This document shows, one piece after another, positions 1-5,159 of a stretch of DNA of 5,235 nt (within the stretch, counting starts at the first letter, position 1; the number at the start of each line of letters is the position of its first letter). This stretch comes from Desulfurococcales archaeon. GTDB taxonomy: Archaea > Thermoproteota > Thermoprotei_A > Sulfolobales > NBVN01. Position numbers and translations under genes: made by a program. The DNA is taken from NCBI GenBank assembly GCA_023255965.1, contig JAGDWE010000021.1, forward strand, positions 1 through 5,235, in the 5' to 3' direction. The notes under the pieces are model-generated. The model had not been told where the DNA came from. It did not search any database and worked only from the letters and a program-made list of their open reading frames with translations.

Positions 1-72
1 GTATTCGTATGTGAACAAAAGTATTCAAATTTATTGCTAAATCTGCAACAGCCTAGTGGATCGCCGCTGTGA
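1..72 (+). CDS. Possible 3' end of an upstream gene (partial, unidentified)
   Basis: Frame 1 is open from the window edge to a TGA at 70-72 and encodes 23 residues, ending in SPL. The composition (hydrophobic NLLLNL followed by a polar QQPSGS tail) would suit a protein C-terminus, but 23 codons open by chance is not rare and there is no recognisable motif. If real, it runs in the same direction as the RNA methyltransferase and ends about 135 bp before it. Low confidence; no function can be assigned. Confidence 0.25.
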   Translation, partial: VFVCEQKYSNLLLNLQQPSGSPL

Positions 73-119
73 TTGAGGGTAAGATGAAGCTCGTGGTAGA
101 CGTGGAACGCTTATGTAGC

Positions 120-127
120 TTTAAATA
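120..127 (+). promoter_or_regulatory. TATA box upstream of the RNA methyltransferase / sRNA candidate
   Basis: TTTAAATA is a good crenarchaeal-type TATA element. Its centre predicts a transcription start near position 150, two bases before the C-box-like ATGATGT and 58 bases before the ATG at 208. It could therefore drive a small RNA, a leadered mRNA for the methyltransferase, or both. The spacing is read from the sequence; promoter function is inferred. Confidence 0.45.
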
Positions 128-149
128 CCGTTCATAAATATGTATACTT

Positions 150-203
150 GGATGATGTGACCGTCAGTGTAATGAGTGATGATTTATGGGACCCTCACTG
201 ATG
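150..203 (+). ncRNA. Candidate C/D box guide sRNA
   Basis: In order: a C-like box ATGATGT (152-158), a 13-nt spacer, a degenerate D' ATGA (172-175), a perfect C' box GTGATGA (176-182), a 15-nt spacer, and a perfect D box CTGA (198-201). The roughly 50-nt span matches archaeal C/D sRNAs, and the TATA box at 120-127 puts the start at its 5' edge. By the D+5 rule, the spacer before D would direct 2'-O-methylation of the second G of a UGAGGGUCCC-like target; I cannot place that target in rRNA or tRNA from memory. Against it: D' and C' are directly adjacent (normally a few bases apart), D' lacks the C, and the terminal stem is weak. The 3' end nearly touches the downstream ORF. It could be chance in a leader region. 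Confidence 0.25.
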
Positions 204-207
204 TTTG

Positions 208-1383
208 ATGGCAGATACCATGGATAATAGCGAATTAGTTAGTATCCTCGCTAGGATATTATATGAGGTTAAGGAGAATAAGGTATCTGTTGACGTAGCA
301 TTTAAGAGGGTTTGTAAGGGGAGGTGTGTTAAGAGTTTAGAGGAGCGTGAACGCCTATATGAGATTAGCAGGAGATTTATATCAGACTACATTAGGATCA
401 TGTGTTGCAGTAATGATAGGAGGTTAAGCTATAGGGGGATCGCTAGGCTTTGGTTAAGTGGTGTATGTAATAATGAGTTATTAAACGAATTACACTGTAT
501 TTACTCGTATCCTAAGTGGTTCGTAGATAGATTGCTTGAATTAATGCCTAAGCCTGAGGTTGAGAGATTACTTGAGTCTATGAATAAGAAGGTACTATGG
601 CTAAGGGTAAATACATTAAAGTCTTCAATTGAAGGGGTGCTTAGGGGGTTGGATAACGAAGGAGTTGAATGCGTGACCTGCAAGGAGGTACCGTATATGG
701 TTAAGGTACTAAAAACCAGAAAACCATTGAGATTACTTAGCGTCGTCAAGGAATTTAAGGCAATACCTCAAGATCTCTCAAGCGCTGCCGTCGTCGAGGC
801 ACTAAAGCCTGAACCAGGAGATTATATACTGGACCTCACGGCGGCTCCGGGGATGAAGACCTCCCTCATAATGATGTTAACAGATAATAAGGCTAAGGTG
901 GTAGCTTGCGATCTGAGTTTAAGGAGGGTATTAATTATGAGGAACCTACTTAAGAAGTTAGGGATTGACCTGAGCAGGGTAAATATCATTCATACAAATT
1001 CCATAATGATGAACTACAGAATTACCTACGACAAGGTATTACTAGATGCTCCATGCAGTAATTCAGGGGCCATAGGTAAGGACCCATCAATTAAGGTTAT
1101 ACTTACTGAAGGGAAGGTGCAATATAATTCGACGCTTCAATTTAAGCTATTAAGTAAGGCGTTAAGTCTAGCCAACTATATAACGTTCTCCACATGCTCT
1201 ATACTTCCTGAGGAAGGAGAATTAGTAATATCTAGGGTGCTGGATCGGGTCAAGTTAGTTAGACCTCTTAATTGGGTGAGTAATGGATACTCAATAGTTA
1301 GCTTTAACCATAATTTAATGAGATTAATGCCCCATATACATGAAAGCGAGGGGTTCTTCATCTCCACGCTTCAGGTCGTATAA
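208..1383 (+). CDS. NOL1/NOP2/Sun-family RNA m5C methyltransferase (RsmB-like)
   Basis: SAM-dependent cytosine-C5 methyltransferase acting on rRNA or tRNA in the cytoplasm; the exact target base cannot be read from sequence. Numbering is from ATG 208 (391 aa). Residues 1-90 are helical and resemble the NusB-like N-terminal RNA-binding domain of RsmB-type enzymes. Next comes a linker with LWLRVNTLK (about 130-138), typical of the family. The Rossmann catalytic domain has SAM motif I, LDLTAAPGMKT, at about 208-218 (the family usually has C for T and G for M), motif IV DAPCS with Cys283, and motif VI STCSILPEEGE with Cys330. Cys330 is the expected nucleophile and Cys283 the releasing cysteine. 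The C-terminal MPHIHESEGFFIS is the usual family ending. No Shine-Dalgarno precedes the gene. Alternative starts are TTG 205 and ATG 220; the family does not decide between them. It is transcribed alone or with the upstream sRNA candidate; the T-tract at 1416-1420 may end it. Confidence 0.9.
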   Translation: MADTMDNSELVSILARILYEVKENKVSVDVAFKRVCKGRCVKSLEERERLYEISRRFISDYIRIMCCSNDRRLSYRGIARLWLSGVCNNELLNELHCIYSYPKWFVDRLLELMPKPEVERLLESMNKKVLWLRVNTLKSSIEGVLRGLDNEGVECVTCKEVPYMVKVLKTRKPLRLLSVVKEFKAIPQDLSSAAVVEALKPEPGDYILDLTAAPGMKTSLIMMLTDNKAKVVACDLSLRRVLIMRNLLKKLGIDLSRVNIIHTNSIMMNYRITYDKVLLDAPCSNSGAIGKDPSIKVILTEGKVQYNSTLQFKLLSKALSLANYITFSTCSILPEEGELVISRVLDRVKLVRPLNWVSNGYSIVSFNHNLMRLMPHIHESEGFFISTLQVV

Positions 1384-1415
1384 GATTTAAATGCAATTTA
1401 GAAGCTAAATTAAGG

Positions 1416-1423
1416 TTTTTATC
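1416..1423 (+). promoter_or_regulatory. TATA box of the methylmalonyl-CoA operon
   Basis: TTTTTATC, preceded by TTAAGG as a possible BRE, is centred about 26 bp before GTG 1446. This predicts a leaderless transcript beginning at or next to that codon. The T5 run may also be the termination tract of the preceding methyltransferase gene. The 62-bp gap 1384-1445 holds nothing else that I can recognise. Confidence 0.5.
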
Positions 1424-1449
1424 TTTAACGCGCTACTTTAACTGGGTGA

Positions 1450-1899
1450 ATACATATATCTATCTCGAACGCGGCTACCGTACTTCAGTATAAATCGAAG
1501 AGCGCTAGAGTTCTAATCGCCAAGTTAGGTCTTGATGGTCATGATAGGGGAGCTAAAGTAGTTGCACGAGCCTTAAGGGACGCAGGCTTCGAGGTCATCT
1601 ACCTAGGTGTACATCAATCGCCAGAGGATGTCGTGAAGGCAGCGGTAGAGGAGGATGTCAGGGCCATTGGGGTTAGCATCCTATCAGGATCTCATATAGA
1701 GTTAGTCCAGGATTTAATTAAGCTCCTAAGGGAGAAGGGGTTAAATATACCTGTGATTGTTGGAGGTATAATACCACCTGAAGATGTAGAGGAATTACGG
1801 AAGTTAGGCGTATTTGCCGTATGCGGACCTGGCACATTACTCAAGGACGTAGTTGAGTTGTTTAGGAAGGCATTGAGTTCTACAGAGGAGGTGTCTTAG
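1450..1899 (+). CDS. Methylmalonyl-CoA mutase, B12-binding small subunit (5' end unresolved)
   Basis: Binds adenosylcobalamin and docks on the large subunit to form the active mutase. The frame open after TGA 1447-1449 encodes a complete cobalamin-binding domain: AKLGLDGHDRG with the DxHxxG motif (Asp 1534-1536; His 1540-1542, the lower axial cobalt ligand; Gly 1549-1551), the preceding Lys at 1522-1524, the SxL motif in GVSIL (1669-1683), and GG in VGGIIPPED (1762-1767). The stop is TAG 1897-1899, one base before the epimerase ATG. The oddity is that no in-frame ATG, GTG or TTG exists before GTG 1633, and a start there would delete the cobalt-ligand motif and the first strand and helix. The start given here is only the 5' limit of the open frame (an ATA codon). 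GTG 1446 has the right promoter spacing but is in another frame and reaches TAA at 1491, so one base would have to be skipped. The domain assignment is near certain; the start is not. Confidence 0.88.
   Translation: MHISISNAATVLQYKSKSARVLIAKLGLDGHDRGAKVVARALRDAGFEVIYLGVHQSPEDVVKAAVEEDVRAIGVSILSGSHIELVQDLIKLLREKGLNIPVIVGGIIPPEDVEELRKLGVFAVCGPGTLLKDVVELFRKALSSTEEVS
1885..1893 (+). promoter_or_regulatory. Shine-Dalgarno sequence of the epimerase gene
   Basis: GAGGAGGTG lies inside the last codons of the small-subunit gene, 7 bases before ATG 1901. It is a near-perfect complement of an archaeal 16S rRNA 3' end and fixes the epimerase start. It contrasts with the leaderless-looking first gene of the operon. 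Confidence 0.75.
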
Positions 1900-1900
1900 A

Positions 1901-2311
1901 ATGAAACTCCACCATATAGGCGTAGCTGTAAAGGACTTAAATGCCGCTATGAAGTTTTACTCCGAAGTCCTTGGACTAAAGCTCCTAGGAGTTGAGGAGG
2001 TTAAGGAGGAAGGTGTTAAGATAGCCATGTTCGATGTCGGCGGGGCCAGGATAGAGCTCCTTCAGGGCATTAGCCCTGAGTCATCAATATCTAAATTCGT
2101 CGAGAAAAGAGGTGAGGGCATCCACCACATAGCCCTCCAAGTAGATGACGTAGATAAGTTCTGTGAGGATCTAAGTAAGAAGGGGGTTCAATTAACTTAT
2201 CCGCAACCTAAGTTAGTTTCTGGAGGCTCAAGGAGGATAAACTTCATACATCCTAAGTCAACTAGCGGTGTTTTACTGGAGGTGCTCTCCGAGGCGGTTC
2301 ATCATGAATGA
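1901..2311 (+). CDS. mce: Methylmalonyl-CoA epimerase
   Basis: Metal-dependent VOC-family enzyme that interconverts (S)- and (R)-methylmalonyl-CoA, giving the mutase the epimer it uses. The 136 aa match the family's usual size and contain two beta-alpha-beta-beta-beta modules (about 2-55 and 73-130). By alignment from memory with the Propionibacterium enzyme, the metal ligands are His5 (HHIGVAV), Glu52 (IELLQ), His76 (GIHHIALQVDD) and Glu127 (LLEVL). The substrate-loop stretch PKLVSGGSRRINFIHPKS (103-120) is characteristic of epimerases and argues against a glyoxalase or dioxygenase. The gene starts at an ATG with a strong Shine-Dalgarno, one base after the small-subunit stop. Its last 8 bases (ATGAATGA) overlap the start of the large-subunit gene, so the two are probably translationally coupled. 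Confidence 0.95.
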   Translation: MKLHHIGVAVKDLNAAMKFYSEVLGLKLLGVEEVKEEGVKIAMFDVGGARIELLQGISPESSISKFVEKRGEGIHHIALQVDDVDKFCEDLSKKGVQLTYPQPKLVSGGSRRINFIHPKSTSGVLLEVLSEAVHHE

Positions 2312-3980
2312 AAAAATAGTGCAGAAACTAATTGAGTGGGAGAAGGAGGTCTTAGAACCCTTTATTAAGAAATTCCCTGAAAGGAAGAGGGAGTTCCTCA
2401 CAGAGGAAGGAATACCCATCAAACGCGTGTATACGCCCTTAGACCTGGAGGATAAGAAATGGAACTACCTTGACAGGCTTGGATTCCCAGGTGATTATCC
2501 ATTCACTAGGGGAGTATATCCAACGATGTATAGAGGGAGGCCTTGGACCATAAGGCAGTATGCTGGGTTTGGTTCGGCTGAGGACACTAATCAGAGGTTT
2601 AAGTACTTATTAAGCGTCGGCCAGACAGGACTTAGTATGGCTTTTGACTTGCCAACACAGCTAGGCTTAGACCCCGACCATAAATTAGCTTGGTATGAGG
2701 TTGGTAAGGTTGGGGTATCAATGCCTTCAGTTGTTGAGATGGATTTGGTTTTCAGGGACATACCCATGGATAAGATATCAACCTCAATGACTATAAATGC
2801 TACAGCTATTGAGGTGCTCTCCATGTATATAGTGGTCGCTGAATCTAGAGGGGTACCTAGAAGCACATTAGATGGAACTATACAGAATGATATCCTTAAG
2901 GAGTACATCGCAAGGAAGAATTACATCTACCCTCCAGAACCATCTATGAGGTACTCCACGGATGCTATTATATTCTGCGTTAGGGAGATGCCTAAGTGGA
3001 ATCCGATAAGCATCAGCGGTTACCACTTCGAGGAAGCTGGTGCGACTCCAGCCATGGAGATAGCATTCACTTTAGCTGATGCCATAGAGTATGTTAAATG
3101 GGTTCAATGGAGGGGCAAAATCCCGGTCGATTCGTTTGCTCCTAGGCTCTCATTCTTCTTTGCTGCTAGGACCAATTTATTTGAGCAGGTGGCTAAGTTT
3201 AGGGCAGCTAGACGAATGTGGGCTAAGATAATGAAGGAAAGGTTTGGAGCTAAAGACCCGAGGTCCATGATGCTTAGGTTCCATACCCAGACCGCTGGGG
3301 TAACTTTAACAGCCCAGCAACCAGAGGTAAATATAATTAGAACAACGCTTCAAGCGTTGGCAGCGGTGCTTGGGGGCACCCAGTCGCTACATGTAAATTC
3401 CTATGATGAGGCATTATCATTACCGAGTGAGGAAGCAGTAAAGTTGTCTATAAGGGTGCAGCAGGTACTGCTATATGAGTCGGGGGTTATTGATTCCATA
3501 GACCCCTTGGGCGGTTCTTACTACGTTGAATGGCTTACTGATGAAATCGAGGAGAGGGCTTGGAAAATCATTGACTACATAGATAAGTTAGGTGGAATGC
3601 TGAAAGCAATAGAGATGGGTTATCCACAAAGGGAGATAGCTAGGGCAGCATATGAGTACCAGCTTAAGGTTGAAAGGGGTGAGATACCGGTCATAGGCGT
3701 TAATGTATTAGTTGAGCCTACCCCACCTAAGATTAAGATCTTGAAGGTAGATCCTGATGTTAGGAGGAGGGTTATTGATAGACTCAATAAGTTGAGGGAG
3801 GGGAGGGATGGTGCTAAGGTTAGGAGGTCTCTGGATGAGGTGAGGAAGGCGGCTGAGAATAATGATGTGAACATCTTTCCATACATATTAGACGCTATAA
3901 GATCTAAGGCAACCTTAGGTGAGGTAAGCGCCATATTAAGGGAGGTATGGGGTGAGTGGAGAGCCCCCGAAGCACTTTAA
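2304..3980 (+). CDS. Methylmalonyl-CoA mutase, catalytic large subunit
   Basis: Radical enzyme that, with the B12-binding subunit, isomerises (R)-methylmalonyl-CoA to succinyl-CoA. The 558 aa cover the TIM-barrel substrate domain and linker and stop before any cobalamin domain, as in split archaeal mutases. Conserved blocks are YTPLDLED (43-50), the Tyr-bearing WTIRQYAGFG (81-90), FDLPTQLG (114-121), GTIQNDILKEYIARKNYIYP (191-210), ISISGYHFEEAGAT (235-248), FAPRLSFFF, and GGTQSLHVNSYDEA. Relative to the Propionibacterium enzyme, Tyr86, Gln194, Arg204 and His241 equal Tyr89, Gln197, Arg207 and His244. Isobutyryl- and hydroxyisobutyryl-CoA mutases have Phe or Ile and Gln at the first and third of these positions, so a methylmalonyl-CoA substrate is favoured. 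I chose ATG 2304 over the in-frame GTG 2268 because it overlaps the epimerase stop, has GAGG (2291-2294) in front, and begins as family members do. The last 45 bp overlap the convergent DUF371 gene. Confidence 0.95.
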   Translation: MNEKIVQKLIEWEKEVLEPFIKKFPERKREFLTEEGIPIKRVYTPLDLEDKKWNYLDRLGFPGDYPFTRGVYPTMYRGRPWTIRQYAGFGSAEDTNQRFKYLLSVGQTGLSMAFDLPTQLGLDPDHKLAWYEVGKVGVSMPSVVEMDLVFRDIPMDKISTSMTINATAIEVLSMYIVVAESRGVPRSTLDGTIQNDILKEYIARKNYIYPPEPSMRYSTDAIIFCVREMPKWNPISISGYHFEEAGATPAMEIAFTLADAIEYVKWVQWRGKIPVDSFAPRLSFFFAARTNLFEQVAKFRAARRMWAKIMKERFGAKDPRSMMLRFHTQTAGVTLTAQQPEVNIIRTTLQALAAVLGGTQSLHVNSYDEALSLPSEEAVKLSIRVQQVLLYESGVIDSIDPLGGSYYVEWLTDEIEERAWKIIDYIDKLGGMLKAIEMGYPQREIARAAYEYQLKVERGEIPVIGVNVLVEPTPPKIKILKVDPDVRRRVIDRLNKLREGRDGAKVRRSLDEVRKAAENNDVNIFPYILDAIRSKATLGEVSAILREVWGEWRAPEAL

Positions 3981-4427
3981 ATCTATGGCTATCATTATCA
4001 CGGCTGCCTTAGATTCGTCATTCCTTAGGTAATTAATTAACTCCCTTTTTAGGTCTTTAGCTGCCTTATCAGAGTATATTGCGGCAGTGTTGTCTGCGAT
4101 GTAATTAGATCTACGTATAATTATCTTACTGCTATCATCATATGTTAACTTCTCATTACCCCAACCAAAGATCACATCATACACGCCATTCATACCTATA
4201 ATTATAGTGGCTACTAAAGCCGTACTTCTACGAGCTAGATCCTTAAATTCATCGCTAAAATCCCTCAACGCCTTGCTTGCAGATATGCCTACTATGCAGT
4301 CACCCCTAACTGTAAGGTATTCGTCTCTGGTAAATTCCAGCGTTGTGGGGTGTTTAGCTCTAATATTCCTATGACCTCTAACTACAAATGCCTCTATAGC
4401 TACGCATTTACTATAATCAACGTCCAC
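3936..4427 (-). CDS. DUF371 family protein (function unknown)
   Basis: 163-aa soluble protein of an archaeal family with no established function. Family-like conserved blocks are RGHRNIRAKHPTTLEFTRDE (17-36) followed by YLTVRGDCIVGISASKAL (37-54), VIFGWGNEKLTY (85-96), and KIIIRRSNYIADNTAAIYSD (101-120) leading into KAAKDL. There is no signal peptide or membrane segment. The many conserved Arg, Lys and His residues would suit nucleotide or RNA binding, but that is a guess. The start is GTG 4427: the frame has a stop 16 bases upstream (TAA at 4445-4443) and no other start codon between, and a weak GGTGGT lies just before it. The recognisable domain ends near residue 150; the last 13 residues (KCFGGSPLTPYLP) are encoded opposite the 3' end of the mutase gene and may be lineage-specific. 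It diverges from pcm. Confidence 0.85.
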   Translation of the reverse strand: MDVDYSKCVAIEAFVVRGHRNIRAKHPTTLEFTRDEYLTVRGDCIVGISASKALRDFSDEFKDLARRSTALVATIIIGMNGVYDVIFGWGNEKLTYDDSSKIIIRRSNYIADNTAAIYSDKAAKDLKRELINYLRNDESKAAVIMIAIDLKCFGGSPLTPYLP

Positions 4428-4452
4428 AATACCACCGATAAATTACTCCATT

Positions 4453-4468
4453 GTTAAAGTATTTTAGA
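4453..4468. promoter_or_regulatory. Shared AT-rich promoter between DUF371 and pcm
   Basis: On the plus strand TATTTTAG (4460-4467) is centred about 26 bp before ATG 4490, the spacing expected for a leaderless pcm transcript. On the minus strand CTAAAATA (4467-4460) and ACTTTAAC (4460-4453) lie upstream of the DUF371 GTG at 4427 and could set its start. The 62-bp gap 4428-4489 is the only room for both promoters, so one AT-rich element may serve both directions. This is inferred from spacing. Confidence 0.4.
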
Positions 4469-4489
4469 TCTGTAAGCACTAGTGAATTG

Positions 4490-5152
4490 ATGGACAATAA
4501 AGAGGAACTTATAAAAGAGTTAATCAGAAGTGGGATACTTAGATCTAAGAAAGTAATAGATGCGATGCTTAAGGTACCTAGGGAACTCTTCGTGCCGGAG
4601 GAACTTAGAAAATATGCGTACTTAGATACCCCTCTGCCAATAGGTTATGGTCAGACAATTAGCGCACCACATATGGTCGCGCTAATGACGGAGGCGCTAG
4701 ACCCTGATAGAGGTGATAGGATCCTCGAGGTAGGTACTGGATCCGGGTATCAAGCAGCTATACTTGCAGAGATAGTTGGTCCAGAAGGTCATGTATATAC
4801 TGTCGAGATAATAAAGGAGTTGGTGGAGTTCGCTAGGACGAATTTGATGAGGGCTGGGTACTTAGATAGAGTTACCATAATACACGGTGATGGAAGCTTA
4901 GGTTATGAGGAGGCAGCCCCATACGATAAAATAATAGTAACTGCTGCGGCCCCTAGGATACCTCAACCACTTATTGATCAACTAAAACCGGGTGGTAGAT
5001 TAGTCATACCAGTCGGCGATTTCCACATCCAGTACCTAACCATAGTGTCTAAGGAAGTGGATGGTAGAGTGAGATATGAGACTAGCATACCATGCATCTT
5101 CGTACCATTAGTAGGTAAATACGGGGTTCGGGCTTCATCCGGCTTGACATAG
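4490..5152 (+). CDS. pcm: Protein-L-isoaspartate O-methyltransferase
   Basis: Protein repair enzyme: it transfers methyl from SAM to the alpha-carboxyl of L-isoaspartyl residues formed by asparagine deamidation or aspartate isomerisation, starting their return to aspartate. Such damage is fast at high temperature. The 220 aa from ATG 4490 match archaeal family length. Motifs: VPRELFVPEE (29-38), the PCMT hallmark GYGQTISAPHMVA (52-64), SAM motif I ILEVGTGSGYQA (78-89), VYTVEI (102-107) with the acidic ribose-binding residue, HGDGS (132-136), YDKIIVTAAAPRIP (145-158) and LKPGGRLVIPVG (165-176). An upstream in-frame TTG at 4451 would add 13 residues, but the promoter-like element would then lie inside the gene and only 23 bp would separate it from DUF371. 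ATG 4490 fits a TATA box at -26 and the normal family N-terminus. The final VRASSGLT is a short variable tail. Confidence 0.93.
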   Translation: MDNKEELIKELIRSGILRSKKVIDAMLKVPRELFVPEELRKYAYLDTPLPIGYGQTISAPHMVALMTEALDPDRGDRILEVGTGSGYQAAILAEIVGPEGHVYTVEIIKELVEFARTNLMRAGYLDRVTIIHGDGSLGYEEAAPYDKIIVTAAAPRIPQPLIDQLKPGGRLVIPVGDFHIQYLTIVSKEVDGRVRYETSIPCIFVPLVGKYGVRASSGLT

Positions 5153-5159
5153 CTTGATA

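Noticed and set aside
69..137. Small ORF GTG 69 to TAA 137 (23 codons) overlapping the preceding stop
   Set aside because: Too short, no recognisable motif and no homologue known to me; its end overlaps the TATA box.
74..197. Inverted repeat TGAGGGT (74-80) / ACCCTCA (191-197)
   Set aside because: Only 7 bp with a loop over 100 nt; expected by chance in a region this size.
176..211. Alternative C/D layout using GTGATGA as C, CTGA as D' and TGATGG (206-211) as C'
   Set aside because: No CTGA-type D box follows within guide distance, so the layout with C at 152 is more complete.
1633..1899. A small-subunit gene starting at GTG 1633
   Set aside because: It would lack the DxHxxG cobalt-ligand motif and the first strand and helix of the B12 domain, which are intact in the same frame upstream.
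2268..2303. Large-subunit start at GTG 2268
   Set aside because: It adds 12 residues (MFYWRCSPRRFI) translated from epimerase codons in another frame, unlike family N-termini; ATG 2304 has better spacing and coupling.
501..3934. Long antisense ORFs opposite the methyltransferase and mutase genes (501-749, 1176-1367, 2591-2908, 3620-3934)
   Set aside because: Low-complexity Ser/Thr/Leu-rich products with no motifs; they are shadows of the well-supported sense genes.
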